From contig NZ_CP071090.1 in the NCBI RefSeq assembly GCF_017301735.1, positions 9,910,001 through 9,974,000 on the forward strand: a stretch of 64,000 nt of DNA, given 5' to 3'. The stretch is from Pyxidicoccus parkwaysis (lineage in GTDB: Bacteria; Myxococcota; Myxococcia; Myxococcales; Myxococcaceae). Positions within the stretch are counted from its first letter, which is position 1, and every line of letters begins with the position of its first letter. This document shows, one piece after another, positions 25,574 through 38,006 of the stretch. The position numbers were made by a program, and so were the translations under genes. A model generated the notes under the pieces. The model did not search any database. It was given only the letters and a program-made list of their open reading frames with translations, and had not been told where the DNA came from.

Positions 25574-26103
25574 TCGGACGCCTCCCCAAACCCCGGGAAA
25601 ACCTCGGGTTTCCTACGCCACCCGACCCCGTCCCTTCACGCGCGGGCGCCGCTTAGCACCGAATGCGCGGCACACGCAATGGGTACCGTCCCGCGCCGGA
25701 CAACGGCCCACAGCGGCGATTGCGGCACCCGGAAGCTGCGCTACCGCGATCTGCCCCGGCAGGGGTGCGCACCCGGCTTCTTCCCTCTGACGGCAGGGCG
25801 GGAGCCGGGCCGGCGGCACCTCGCCCACCCGGCCGGCTTCCAGCCGTGACGGAGTCGTGGGAGCCCCCATCAAGACGGGCGCTCGAAGGGCGCGGCGCCC
25901 ATCTCCCGGGAAGCGCCGGCGAGGTTGATGGAGTCGCGGGGCCGCCTCGGGGCTTCGGAGCACCATCAAGACGGCCGGCGGGGCAGCCCGCTCCGCCGCC
26001 CAGGAGGGCGGGGCTTTGGCGGTTGCCCTGTCGCTCCTCGTCGCCCGGGGGCGCGCATCGCCAGCTTGCTCACGGACACCGCATTCGCTTCTCGGAGGAC
26101 TCC
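25574..26103. other. 530-bp divergent intergenic region, no gene seen
   Basis: Lies between the atp operon and the PEBP gene and must hold promoters for both. Overlapping frames cross it but none has a ribosome site or family content. The phrase CCATCAAGACGG occurs twice (25868 and 25963) with a GGAGTCG word near each, a short imperfect repeat of unknown meaning. Confidence 0.4.
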
Positions 26104-26622
26104 ATGCCGAAGCCCCTCGCGCTCACGTCCCCCCGCTTCAAGGATGGAGACATCATCCCCATCGCCTACACGGGCGAAGGGGAAGACCTCTCCCCTCCCT
26201 TGCAGTGGTCGAACCCGCCGGCCGGGACGAAGAGCCTGGCGCTCATCGTGGAGGACCCGGACGCGCCAGACCCGCAGAACCCCCAGATGACCTGGAGCCA
26301 CTGGGTCGTCTACAACATCCCGCCCGGCGTGCAGGCCCTGCCCGAGGGCGCCAACCCGGACGTGCTCCCGGCCGGCGCGCGCCAGGGCATGAATGACTGG
26401 AACCGCCAGGGCTACGGCGGGCCCATGCCGCCGGTGGGGCGCCACCGCTACTACTTCCGGCTGTACGCGCTGGACATCGTGCTGCCCGACTTGGGCCGGC
26501 CCACGCGCAAGGACCTGCTGGCCGCGATGAAGGGCCATATCCTCGGCGAGGCGGAGCTCATCGGCCTGTACCAGAAGGTCCACCACCGCAGCTCGGAGCC
26601 GAGCGCGGGCGCGCCCTACTGA
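26104..26622 (+). CDS. YbhB/YbcL family phosphatidylethanolamine-binding (PEBP/RKIP-like) protein
   Basis: A 172-residue PEBP-fold protein. The ligand pocket motifs are visible: DLSPPLQWSNPPAGTKSLAL, then DPDAPDPQNPQMTWSHWVVYN, and the later GPMPPVGRHRYYFRLYALD. The start ATG at 26104 has GGAGG seven nt upstream, although the frame stays open to 25663. Bacterial YbhB-like proteins are cytoplasmic with no firmly known role. It is monocistronic. Confidence 0.93.
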   Translation: MPKPLALTSPRFKDGDIIPIAYTGEGEDLSPPLQWSNPPAGTKSLALIVEDPDAPDPQNPQMTWSHWVVYNIPPGVQALPEGANPDVLPAGARQGMNDWNRQGYGGPMPPVGRHRYYFRLYALDIVLPDLGRPTRKDLLAAMKGHILGEAELIGLYQKVHHRSSEPSAGAPY

Positions 26623-26838
26623 GCATGCAAAGCCGCGCGGGCCGCGCGCCTTCCGTCCCGAGGGGGATGTGGAGCGCGCGGTCCGAGGTCACAGCGGAGT
26701 GAAGCGCTGTCGACACGGGGCTGCCCCGACATCGTAAGGGGAAGCCCTGAGGCACCTCCCCGCGCTGTGGGCTGGTGGGCGAAGTGAGGGGGTCACCCCT
26801 ACCCCCCGGCTTGAAACCGGTGGGAGAGTGGGGTTGCC

Positions 26839-29487
<2,649 letters not shown>

Positions 29488-29489
29488 GG

Positions 29490-31556
29490 CTACGGGTGCC
29501 CCAGCGCCCAGGCTACGCCGAGCCCGAGCGCGCACGCCCCCGCGAAGATGCCCGCGGCGAGCAGGGCACGCCGACCTGGGAGACGGGCACGCGGGGGCGG
29601 CTCCACCGCTTCGCCTTCACCGGTGATGGCGCGGACCAACTCCATCCGGCGCGCCTCCACCGAGGCCGCATCCACGGTCTGCGAGATGTCCACGCCGAAG
29701 CCCACCTGTGTCTCGCGAGGCGTGCGTCGGGGAGCACCGGGCTTCACGGGCGCGCCACGGGGTGACGTCAACGGTGTCACCGTGTTCTCCTCACCGGGGT
29801 ACATGGGAACGGGCCGGGCTCCGGAGTTGCGTGCGGACTCGGCCTGAGCGATGGCCACGAGGACCTTGTTGGCGTCCACGGCCTCGGTGGCGGTGCCGGC
29901 TCCGCGCTTCGGCACGGCGGGGATTTTCGAGGCGTCGATGGCTTCGGTGACGGCTCCGGCCACCTTCGACGCGTCGAGCGCCTCAGTGGCTGCATCCGTG
30001 GAGCGAGCCACGGCTCCGGCCACTTTCGATGCGTCGATGGCTTCGGTAGCACCCTCTGTAGCGCGAGCCACGGCTCCGGCCACCTTCGATGCATCGAGCG
30101 CTTCGGTAGCGCCATCGGCGGCGCGATTCACGGCTGCCGCCACCCGCGAAGCATCCATGGCTTCGGTAGCGACATCAGCGGCACGAGCCACGGCTCCCGC
30201 CACCTTCGAAGCACTCATGGATTCCGTGACGGCGGAGTCCGCACCGCGCGACACCGCACCGGACACCTTCGAGGCATCGAGCGCTTCGGTGACGACATCC
30301 GCACCACGCGCGCCCACCCCGTACATCGCCGTCTTGCCTGGCGCGTTCCGCTCCGCACCTGGAGCACGCTGCGCGCCCTGAACGCCGACGCGCGTGGGCT
30401 CCTCGGGAACGAAGTCCTCGGGCGTGTCGATGCCGCTGTGCTCGAAGGCGAGCGCATTGGGCGGCGTGAGGACGACGGCGCTCACCTCGCGCTCCGTGCG
30501 CTTGCGCGATGCATCCTCGCGCAGCAACTCCACGAGCGCGTTCTCCTCCGCCACCTTCTCTCGCGGGAACGCACTCTCCATGAGCTTCGCGATGTCCTTG
30601 TCGCCCACGCCCGGCGTCAGCTTCAGTTTGATGCGCGCCAACTCCGCGCCCAGCGCCGCCGCATCCGGGAAGCGGTGCTCCGGCTCGGGCGAGAGCGCCC
30701 GCATCAGCAGCGCGTCCAGACTGGACGGCACGCCCTGCCGGAACTTCCCCGCCGGCTCCCACGTCGGATACGCCGCGCGCCGCCAGCGCTCCACCGGGTC
30801 TCCACGCTGCGGCAGCGGCTTCCACGCCACCAGCTCCCACAGCAGCGCGCCCGCCGCGTACACGTCCGCGCGCCGGTCCACGAAGCGCTTCCGCGCCTGC
30901 TCCGGCGACATGTACGTCAGGTTCCCAATCACCACCCGGGGCGCCGTCTCCTCCTGCTTCAGCGTCGACTGCGCCGCGCCGAAGTCGATGATCTTCACCT
31001 CGCCCGCATAGCTGAGGCACACGTTGGCGGGGGACAGGTCCCGGTGCACGAGGTGCAGCGGATGTCCCTCCTCGTCCTTCGCATCGTGCGCGTACGAGAG
31101 CCCTTCACACAGCCGCTGTCCCAGGTGCAGCAGCACACCCAGCGGTATCGTCCGGCCGAGCTGCCGCAGCCGGTACGCGAGCCGGCTCAGCGTCTTGCCC
31201 TGCACGTACTCCATGGACAGGTAGAGCTGCCCGTCCACCTCGCCCATCGCGTACACGCGAGCGATGTTCGGATGCGCGAGCCGCACCATGACGCGCGCCT
31301 CGTCACGGAAGCGGCCCACGAAGCGCGGGTCCGCCATGAGCTGCGGCAGCACCTTCTTCACCACGCACGCGCGGCGCAGCGACTCCTCGCGCGCGAGGAA
31401 CACCTCTCCCATGCCCCCGGCGCCGATGCGGCGCACGAGGGTATAGGGTCCGAAGCGAACGGGCCCCTCGAGGGGCTCTGGCTCAACCGGCCTTGCCAAG
31501 CGAGCGGAAGGCCTTTCTCGCAGCCGCGAGCACGTGCGCCACTTCCGGCTCGCCAA
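29490..31556 (-). CDS. membrane-anchored Ser/Thr protein kinase with repeat linker
   Basis: A 688-residue Pkn2/PknB-type kinase. The P-loop is GAGGMGEVF, ATP Lys67 lies in CVVKKVL, the catalytic loop is HRDLSPANV (171-179) and DFG is at 191-193. The kinase ends near residue 300. A linker at about 425-570 consists of eight degenerate 15-20 residue repeats of the form ATEALDASKVAGAVARA. A single hydrophobic helix near the C-terminus (LLAAGIFAGACALGLGVAWAL) anchors it, with no extracytoplasmic sensor domain. The start is uncertain: ATG 31556 overlaps the hemL 3' end by 74 nt, and TTG 31499 is an alternative. Substrates unknown. Confidence 0.92.
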   Translation of the reverse strand: MASRKWRTCSRLRERPSARLARPVEPEPLEGPVRFGPYTLVRRIGAGGMGEVFLAREESLRRACVVKKVLPQLMADPRFVGRFRDEARVMVRLAHPNIARVYAMGEVDGQLYLSMEYVQGKTLSRLAYRLRQLGRTIPLGVLLHLGQRLCEGLSYAHDAKDEEGHPLHLVHRDLSPANVCLSYAGEVKIIDFGAAQSTLKQEETAPRVVIGNLTYMSPEQARKRFVDRRADVYAAGALLWELVAWKPLPQRGDPVERWRRAAYPTWEPAGKFRQGVPSSLDALLMRALSPEPEHRFPDAAALGAELARIKLKLTPGVGDKDIAKLMESAFPREKVAEENALVELLREDASRKRTEREVSAVVLTPPNALAFEHSGIDTPEDFVPEEPTRVGVQGAQRAPGAERNAPGKTAMYGVGARGADVVTEALDASKVSGAVSRGADSAVTESMSASKVAGAVARAADVATEAMDASRVAAAVNRAADGATEALDASKVAGAVARATEGATEAIDASKVAGAVARSTDAATEALDASKVAGAVTEAIDASKIPAVPKRGAGTATEAVDANKVLVAIAQAESARNSGARPVPMYPGEENTVTPLTSPRGAPVKPGAPRRTPRETQVGFGVDISQTVDAASVEARRMELVRAITGEGEAVEPPPRARLPGRRALLAAGIFAGACALGLGVAWALGHP

Positions 31557-32778
31557 TGGCCAGCGAAACGAACGCCGCCTCGAACTGGCTCGGCGGCAGG
31601 TAGACGCCCTCGTTCAGCATGGCGTGGAAGAAGCGGCCGAAGCGCGCCGTGTCCGCCTTCTTCGCCGAGGTGTAGTCGTAGACGGGCTCGCTCGTGAAGA
31701 ACACCGTGAGCATGCTGCCCACGCGGTTGATGGTGACGGGCACCTCCGCGGACTTCGCCTCGGCGGCCAGGCCGTCCGCCAGCAGGCGGCTCACCTCCTC
31801 CAGCCGCTTGTACGTGCCGGGCGCCGCGAGCGCCTTGAGGCACGCCATGCCCGCGGCCACCGCCACCGGATTCCCGGACAGCGTGCCGGACTGGTACACC
31901 GGCCCCGCGGGCGCCACCTTCGACATGATGTCGCGCCGGCCGCCGTACGCGCCCAGCGGCATGCCGCCGCCAATCACCTTGGCCATGGTGGTGAGGTCCG
32001 GCTTCAGCCCGTAGAGCTCCTGCGCACCACCGCGCGCGAGCCGGAAGCCCGTCATCACCTCGTCCATGACGAAGAGCACGCCGTGCTTCTGGCAGAGCGC
32101 CTGGAGCCCCTCGAGGTAGCCCGGCTTCGGCACCAGCACGCCCATGTTGCCGACCACGGGCTCGATGATGGCGCAGGCAATCTCCTGGCCCTTCTCCGCG
32201 AAGATGCGCTCCACGGCGGCGAGGTCATTGAACGGCGCGGTGAGCGTGAGCTTCGCGAGCGCCTGCGGCACGCCCGGCGAGTCCGGCAGGCCCAGCGTCT
32301 CCACGCCGCTGCCGGCCTTCACGAGGAACGGGTCTCCGGCGCCGTGGAAGCAGCCCTCGAACTTGAGGATGAAGTCGCGGCCGGTGAAGCCGCGCGCGAC
32401 GCGGACGGCGGCCACGGTGGCCTCGGTGCCGCTGGAGACCAGGCGCACCATCTCCACGGCCGGCATGGTGGCGCAGATGAGCTCGGCGAACTCCACCTCA
32501 GCCGCGGTGGGCGCGCCGAAGGTGGTGCCACGCTTCGCCGCTTCGATGGCGGCGTCGATGATGGGCGGGTACGCGTGGCCGAGGATGAGCGGGCCCCAGC
32601 TGCCCACGAGGTCGACGTAGCGATTGCCGTCCACGTCCGTGAGCCACGCGCCTGCGCCCTCACGGAAGAAGACGGGGTCACCTCCCACGCCGCGGAAGGC
32701 GCGCACCGGAGAGTTCACTCCACCCGGGATGCGCGCCTGCGCACGGGCGAAGAGGGCCTGACTGTGAGCGTGGTTCAT
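31483..32778 (-). CDS. hemL: glutamate-1-semialdehyde 2,1-aminomutase
   Basis: A 431-residue PLP enzyme making 5-aminolevulinate from glutamate-1-semialdehyde in the C5 haem pathway. Diagnostic motifs are PGGVNSPVRAF at the N-terminus, VSSGTEATVAAVRVARGFTG, DEVMTGFR and the PLP Lys267 in TMAKVIGGGMPLG. Length matches the family (about 426). The frame extends to 32991, but the ATG at 32778 gives the standard N-terminus; one at 32790 is also possible. Its 3' end overlaps the Ser/Thr kinase frame, so the two may be co-transcribed. Confidence 0.96.
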   Translation of the reverse strand: MNHAHSQALFARAQARIPGGVNSPVRAFRGVGGDPVFFREGAGAWLTDVDGNRYVDLVGSWGPLILGHAYPPIIDAAIEAAKRGTTFGAPTAAEVEFAELICATMPAVEMVRLVSSGTEATVAAVRVARGFTGRDFILKFEGCFHGAGDPFLVKAGSGVETLGLPDSPGVPQALAKLTLTAPFNDLAAVERIFAEKGQEIACAIIEPVVGNMGVLVPKPGYLEGLQALCQKHGVLFVMDEVMTGFRLARGGAQELYGLKPDLTTMAKVIGGGMPLGAYGGRRDIMSKVAPAGPVYQSGTLSGNPVAVAAGMACLKALAAPGTYKRLEEVSRLLADGLAAEAKSAEVPVTINRVGSMLTVFFTSEPVYDYTSAKKADTARFGRFFHAMLNEGVYLPPSQFEAAFVSLAIGEPEVAHVLAAARKAFRSLGKAG

Positions 32779-33184
32779 GGCGGGTTCCATAACACGCGGC
32801 ACGGGCCCGCCTGCCGTCCACCCTCGCCCGCTCCCATGCCCACCGCTTCTCCGTTCCGTCAGGCCCAGATTATGGACACTCCCCGAAGGTTCGGAAGAAA
32901 CAGCTATCTCTGAAAATCGTTCTAGATTGGATTCTTCCACTCGGGCCAGTCTGAAGCGGCGGGGTCCGTGGGCCTGCCTGGTGGCCGGCACGGCGGGCGC
33001 GATGTCGTCCGGCCCTGGACAGCCCTCGCTCGCGGAACGTCGCTCAGCGGAATGAACGTTCCTTCCGTCGGCTCCCCGCCTGGAAACCTGAGCACTCCGT
33101 CGTCCGTCTCTCTACCCTTGCGCCCGCAACCTTGGCCGGGCCCGGGTGTCCCGGAGCGGCCCCGCCGAGCCGGGAGAGACACGC
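32779..33184. other. 406-bp divergent intergenic region, no gene seen
   Basis: Separates hemL from the divergent aldo/keto reductase gene. A relatively AT-rich stretch (about 32895-32940, with TCGTTCTAGATTGGATTCTT) is the likely promoter area. No repeats, RNA gene or convincing short ORF was found. Confidence 0.4.
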
Positions 33185-34159
33185 ATGACGCAGAAGATGG
33201 TGAATGCACTGCAGACGCTCGGGGCGAGCGGTCTGAAGGTCTCGCCGCTGTGCCTGGGCGGTAACGTGTTCGGCTGGACGTGCGACGAGGCCACTTCGTT
33301 CGCGGTGCTCGATGCCTTCCTCGACGGCGGCGGCAACTTCATCGACACGGCGGACGTGTACTCGCGCTGGGTGCCCGGCAACAAGGGCGGCGAGTCAGAG
33401 ACACTCATCGGCAAGTGGCTCACCTCGCGCCGCGTGCGCGACCGCGTGGTCATCGCGACGAAGGTGGGCGCGCAGACGGAGCTCGGCACAGGCCTGGGCC
33501 GCGAGCACATCCAGCGCAGCGTCGAGGCCTCGCTGCGCCGGCTCCAGGTGGACACCATCGACCTGTACTACGCCCACTACGAGGACCTGAAGACGCCGCC
33601 CGAGGAGACGATGGAGGCCTTCAACTCGCTCGTGCGCGCCGGCAAGGTGCGCGCGCTGGGCGCGAGCAATCACTCGCCACAACGGCTCACCGATTCCCTG
33701 GAGGCCTCGAAGCGTGAGGGGCTCGCCCGCTACACGGTGCTGCAACCGGAGTACAACCTCGTCGCGCGCTCCCACTTCGAGGGGACGCTGCGCGAGCTCT
33801 GCGAGCCCGAGGACATCGTGGTGGTGCCCTACTACGGGCTCGCCTCGGGGTTCCTCACCGGCAAGTACCGCAAGGGCCAGCCGACGCCGTCGTCACCCCG
33901 CGCCGCGGGCGTCCTGAAGAAGTACGACAACGCGCGCGGCTGGGGCGTGCTGGAGGCGATGGACGGCGTGTCCAAGAAGCACGGCGCGACGCTGGCCCAG
34001 GTGGCGCTCGCGTGGCTCGTGGCACAACGCACCGTCGTCGCGCCCATCGCGAGCGCGACGTCCGTCGCACAGGTGCGGGAGTTGCTCGGGGCGTTCAGGT
34101 TGAGACTGGACGCGGAGGACCTGCGTGCGTTGGACGTTGCGTCCTCGCGTGAGGCCTGA
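33185..34159 (+). CDS. aldo/keto reductase
   Basis: A 324-residue (beta/alpha)8 NADPH-dependent oxidoreductase. The catalytic tetrad is visible: Asp and Tyr in FIDTADVYSRW, Lys in VVIATKVG and His in DLYYAHYEDL. The C-terminal NADPH-binding region has PIASATSVAQVREL. An ATG at 33197 is an alternative start; 33185 has GGGAGA upstream. The substrate is not predictable. It lies 15 nt before the RraA-like gene, probably in one transcript. Confidence 0.93.
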   Translation: MTQKMVNALQTLGASGLKVSPLCLGGNVFGWTCDEATSFAVLDAFLDGGGNFIDTADVYSRWVPGNKGGESETLIGKWLTSRRVRDRVVIATKVGAQTELGTGLGREHIQRSVEASLRRLQVDTIDLYYAHYEDLKTPPEETMEAFNSLVRAGKVRALGASNHSPQRLTDSLEASKREGLARYTVLQPEYNLVARSHFEGTLRELCEPEDIVVVPYYGLASGFLTGKYRKGQPTPSSPRAAGVLKKYDNARGWGVLEAMDGVSKKHGATLAQVALAWLVAQRTVVAPIASATSVAQVRELLGAFRLRLDAEDLRALDVASSREA

Positions 34160-34174
34160 ACAGGTTCGGGTGCC

Positions 34175-34672
34175 ATGAGCGAATCCAAGAGTCTCAAGAC
34201 GGCCGACCTCTGCGACGAGCACTCCGGTGCCTCGCACTTTCAAATCGCCGACTCCGGCTTCCTCGACTACGGCGGCCGCCGCGGCTTCTCCGGCCCCATC
34301 AGCACGGTGCGCGCGCCCGAGGACAACTCCCTCGTGCGCAAGGCGCTGGAGGAGCCCGGTCAGGGCCGCGTGCTGGTGGTGGACGGCGGAGGCAGCCGCC
34401 GCTGCGCGCTGGTGGGAGACATCCTGGCCGCGCTCGCGGAGAAGAACGGCTGGGCCGGCGTGGTGGTGAATGGCTGCATCCGCGACGCGGAGGAGGTGGG
34501 CCGCACCGCCATCGGTGTGAAGGCGCTCGGCACGCATCCGCTCAAGAGCGGCAAGCGCAACGAGGGCCAGCGCGACGTGGAGGTGCGCTTCGCTGGCGTC
34601 ACCTTCAAGCCGGGCCAATATCTCTACGCGGACGCGGACGGCATCGTCACGTCGGAGAAGGCACTGCACTGA
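34175..34672 (+). CDS. rraA: RraA-like protein / HMG-type aldolase family
   Basis: A 165-residue RraA-fold protein. The signature RRCALVGDILAALAEKNGW followed by GCIRDAEEV matches the family, which includes the RNase E inhibitor RraA and the 4-hydroxy-4-methyl-2-oxoglutarate aldolases; both share G-x20-R-D. Length and the ending DADGIVTSEKALH are RraA-like. Whether it regulates RNase E or is an aldolase cannot be settled from sequence. Co-directional with the aldo/keto reductase. Confidence 0.9.
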   Translation: MSESKSLKTADLCDEHSGASHFQIADSGFLDYGGRRGFSGPISTVRAPEDNSLVRKALEEPGQGRVLVVDGGGSRRCALVGDILAALAEKNGWAGVVVNGCIRDAEEVGRTAIGVKALGTHPLKSGKRNEGQRDVEVRFAGVTFKPGQYLYADADGIVTSEKALH

Positions 34673-34788
34673 AGCAACGGAGACAGGTACCGGGAGTTGC
34701 GCGCCCGGTGCCTGGATTGGGGCGCTACGCAGACCCGTGGCGACGCCTCACCCTTATGGCTCGCGGCGAGGTTTCCAACCTTCAGCGT

Positions 34789-36687
34789 TCAGCGCGTGCT
34801 CCGTGTCCACGTCTCGCGAGGCCAGATGACCGCCGTCGTGTCCGAGCTTCCCGAGGCCAGGTATCGGCCATCCGGGGAGAAGGCCACGGCGTACACAGTG
34901 TGGCGATGCCCGTCGAGCACTCCGAGCAACCGCCCGTCCAGTCCGCACACGCGCACCTGCCCGTCCTCACCACCGAGGGCCACGCACTGGCTGTCCTCGG
35001 TGAAGGCAAAGGACCAGAAGGGCACGGGTGACTCCACCTTGCGCAGGCGCTCCGGGTGTTCGAGGTCGACGAGGACGAGCGTGCACGGCTGGTCGACGTA
35101 GGCGAACCACCTGTCATCCGGCGTGAACTGCAGCCGCCACGGAATCGTGTCGCTCGGGAACTGCTCCGAATACAGCGTCTGGCGCTCCAGGTCCCATATC
35201 CGGATGGAGGCGCGCGGCTCGGGTGGACTCCGGTATCCGTCCCACGTCGCCAGGAAGCGGCCGTTGCGCGAGAGCGCTCGTGCGTCGTCACTCTTGATGG
35301 GCAGGGGCACCCGGCGGAGCAGTTGACCCGTGCGCGCGTCGTGCACGATGGCGGGCCGCCCTGCCTCATCCTTGCGCACGTGCGCCACGAGCGCGCCGTC
35401 CCCCGACCAGCTCACATGGTACGGCCGTAAGCCACCATCGGCCTCCACCTCGGTGCCCGTGAGCACGTCGACGATGACATCCGGCCACGCGGAGACCCAC
35501 ATGTTCCCGTCCGCGAGGCAGAAATGGTCGATGACGCCGTGCCGTATCTGGAACCGGCGATACAGGTCATCGCACGCAAGCTCGGTGCCGGTCGCGCAAT
35601 CCCAGACACGCAGGGTGCCATCCCGCGCGTACGTCAGCAATTGGCGCCCATCCCTGGAGAAGGTGAGGTCCCGCAGGTCCTCTCGGTGTGCACGCGCAGG
35701 CCCCATCCTTCCCGTGGACACCTCCAACGGAAGGACGACGCTTCCTCGCTCCCGGAAGCTCACATACCGCCCGTCGGGAGAGGCCACGGGTCGCCCCCGT
35801 TCACCGCCGCAGTCCGTGGGCAGGGGAAACTCCTGCACCATTCCTCCCTGGAAGTGCAGCTCGACCGAGCCGTCTCCCATCTTCACCACCGTGCCATCCG
35901 GGAGGACGCACCGGGCGCCGACATCCTCCGTGCGCACGGACGGCAAGGGCGCACCGGTGCGAGCGTGGAACGTCATGGGCTTGCCGTGGCCCATCTTCCA
36001 GAACGCACACGTCACGTGCTCGCCATCCGGGGAGAAGTTGAGCCAGGGCAGATACTCAGCGCCTCCCGCCACCACCCATTGCAGGGCGCCGGTCTCGAAA
36101 TCGAAGGCGCACAGGCGGGCGCCATGCCAGGTGTCCCTCCACCTCTGTTCGATGATGAAGACCTGCGTGCCGTCGGGAGAGAAGGTGATGAGCTCGGTGC
36201 CGTGGGCCGCATCTTCCAGGCACACGCGGCGGACAGGCTCATCGCGCTCCAGGTCGAGCACCGTGAAGCCGTCCGGTGCATCCGTTCCGGCCAGCAGGGT
36301 CCGTCCATCGCGAGACAGCGCGAGACAGCGAACGGAGCGCGCGAGCGTCCACCGTCTCAGCTCGGTGCCGTCCTCCGCGTTCCACAGGCGCACGGTGCCG
36401 TCGTGTGCCGCCGTCACGATGCGCTCCGTGGACACGTAGAGCGCCGCGTGCAGGACGTCGCTGTGTCCGGACAGCACGACGCGCTCGCGGCCGTCCTCCA
36501 GGTCCCAGACGCGCGCCGTCCCCCCCTGGGCCGACACGAGCCGCCGCGAGTCGGGCGAGAAGCAGACCGCCCGCATCCCGAAGCCCTTCAGTTCCCAGGG
36601 ATGCCAGAAGCGGTGTGTGCCGCAGCGAGAGAGAGCACCAAGGGGCAGCGGATCACCGAAGACGTCCAGCCGGGCGGGTTCGCGCAT
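34789..36687 (-). CDS. WD40-repeat protein
   Basis: A cytoplasmic beta-propeller protein of about 632 residues without signal peptide. WD40 blades are recognisable by SPDSRRLVSAQGGTARVWDL, TAAHDGTVRLWNAEDGTEL, YARDGTLRVWDCATGTEL and the C-terminal GHRHTVYAVAFSPDGRYLAS; other blades are diverged, so one or two seven-bladed propellers are likely. The frame is open to 36738, but those extra codons run into a tandem DNA repeat, so I use the ATG at 36687. Role unknown; WD40 proteins act as assembly platforms and in myxobacteria often accompany Ser/Thr kinases. Confidence 0.85.
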   Translation of the reverse strand: MREPARLDVFGDPLPLGALSRCGTHRFWHPWELKGFGMRAVCFSPDSRRLVSAQGGTARVWDLEDGRERVVLSGHSDVLHAALYVSTERIVTAAHDGTVRLWNAEDGTELRRWTLARSVRCLALSRDGRTLLAGTDAPDGFTVLDLERDEPVRRVCLEDAAHGTELITFSPDGTQVFIIEQRWRDTWHGARLCAFDFETGALQWVVAGGAEYLPWLNFSPDGEHVTCAFWKMGHGKPMTFHARTGAPLPSVRTEDVGARCVLPDGTVVKMGDGSVELHFQGGMVQEFPLPTDCGGERGRPVASPDGRYVSFRERGSVVLPLEVSTGRMGPARAHREDLRDLTFSRDGRQLLTYARDGTLRVWDCATGTELACDDLYRRFQIRHGVIDHFCLADGNMWVSAWPDVIVDVLTGTEVEADGGLRPYHVSWSGDGALVAHVRKDEAGRPAIVHDARTGQLLRRVPLPIKSDDARALSRNGRFLATWDGYRSPPEPRASIRIWDLERQTLYSEQFPSDTIPWRLQFTPDDRWFAYVDQPCTLVLVDLEHPERLRKVESPVPFWSFAFTEDSQCVALGGEDGQVRVCGLDGRLLGVLDGHRHTVYAVAFSPDGRYLASGSSDTTAVIWPRETWTRSTR

Positions 36688-36720
36688 ATCGGGGCCCGCG
36701 CACGGACGAACGGCGCTCCA

Positions 36721-36922
36721 CATCCTGACGAGAAACAACGGGGCGGGTTCCTCTCAGGCCGAGGCCCCGTGGGTGCGACTTCCTGCGCGTCCTCGCGGAC
36801 AACGATGAGGCTGCGTCCCTCACGTCCGGGCCCGACAGGGCCGCGACTTCCTCCGCATCCTGGCGGGACAACGACGGGCAGCACCCCTCAAGTCCAGGCT
36901 CTGCGGAGCACGACATCCGTCG
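36721..36922. repeat. three tandem copies of a 67-68 bp repeat
   Basis: Units at 36721-36787, 36788-36855 and 36856-36922. Each begins with CATCCTGACG-like sequence, continues with GACAACGAxG, a CTCAxGTCCxGG-like centre and ends GCGACTTCCTGCG or similar. Identity between units is moderate, suggesting an old array. It sits immediately upstream of the WD40 gene and downstream of the glycosyltransferase gene end. Confidence 0.7.
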
Positions 36923-36998
36923 CAACGACCGACCACGCGAGAACCTCGCACCGACACTCCCAGTCGGAACAAATCACCCGCCCCTTCCGCACTGCATC

Positions 36999-37976
36999 CT
37001 ACCGACGCCACCACTTCTTGCGTGCGGCCCGCACGTCGGACCAGTCCACCAGGCAGTCCTGCACGTTCTCCTGTCCACGCTGCGCGTCGGGCATGTCGCC
37101 GGACTCCACGCGGGCAATCAACTCCGGCAGTCGCTCATAGAACGTGGGCGAGCGGTACTGCGGGTGCAGCGTCCACAACCCGGGCGCCGTGCCCTGGAAG
37201 TCCAGCCGCCACAGGCCGCGCCGAATCATCGTCCGTGTGACCAGGTTCTCCGGCTCACGGTACGGCGGATTGCCAGCGCGCAGCGCGCGCAGCACGTGAA
37301 TCGGAGGCGCCAACCTCGCGCGCAGCGGGCCCACGCGGCGCACGAAGGCGTCGCGGTCCACGAAGAAGACGCGGCTGCTGAAGCGGCGATAGCGAAACCC
37401 ACCGGGCACGCGCCCGTCCGGCTCGTACCAGCGCGCATCTCCCGCCACCGTGCCATCCGCGCGCGGCGGCCCCGCGAGCGGGCTGCAGCTCACCAGGTCC
37501 TCACACGCGGCGAGGTGCGCCTCCGCCGCCTCCATCCACGCGCGCGAGCCACCACCGATGAGCATGTCCGCATCCAGGTGCAGCACATGCCGGTGCGTCG
37601 CCGCCGCCAATCCGAAGAAGTACGAGTGGTACGGCCCGCCGCGCGAGTCCTTCATCGGCAGCCGCGTGCCTCCGAAGAACTGCTCGGACAGGGCCCGCGT
37701 CTTCTCCGGCGAGTAGTCCACCTCCACCACGCGGATACGCGCGTCGGCGGCGGACAGCTCGGACAGCAGCCGCTCCATCTTCGGCTTGCGCTCCTCCCAC
37801 GCCCCCGCGAAGCGCGAGCCCTGGCTGCGGTGCAGGTCGATGACCAGCAGCACCTCCTGCACGGAGGGCGCGAGCTGACGGAGCTGGTGCGGGAGGATGA
37901 GCCGCGCGTGCGGGTAGTCCGTCGGCGCGAGGTTGATTTGCAGGGTGACGGGGCTCACGGCGAGTCCCCTTGCCAC
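36999..37976 (-). CDS. GT-A fold glycosyltransferase
   Basis: A 325-residue protein with a GT2-like layout: strands LVIDLHRS and RIRVVEVDY, then the metal/nucleotide-sugar DxD motif in HVLHLDADMLIGGGS (about residues 133-147), and a later acceptor region with REPENLVTRTMI. No membrane segment. Acceptor and donor are unknown. It begins 31 nt downstream of the last tRNA of cassette A on the same strand, so it could be transcribed from that tRNA operon. A GTG at 37958 is an alternative start. Confidence 0.75.
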   Translation of the reverse strand: MARGLAVSPVTLQINLAPTDYPHARLILPHQLRQLAPSVQEVLLVIDLHRSQGSRFAGAWEERKPKMERLLSELSAADARIRVVEVDYSPEKTRALSEQFFGGTRLPMKDSRGGPYHSYFFGLAAATHRHVLHLDADMLIGGGSRAWMEAAEAHLAACEDLVSCSPLAGPPRADGTVAGDARWYEPDGRVPGGFRYRRFSSRVFFVDRDAFVRRVGPLRARLAPPIHVLRALRAGNPPYREPENLVTRTMIRRGLWRLDFQGTAPGLWTLHPQYRSPTFYERLPELIARVESGDMPDAQRGQENVQDCLVDWSDVRAARKKWWRR

Positions 37977-38006
37977 ACCCGAGCCTCACGGCACAACAGC
38001 AGGCAG

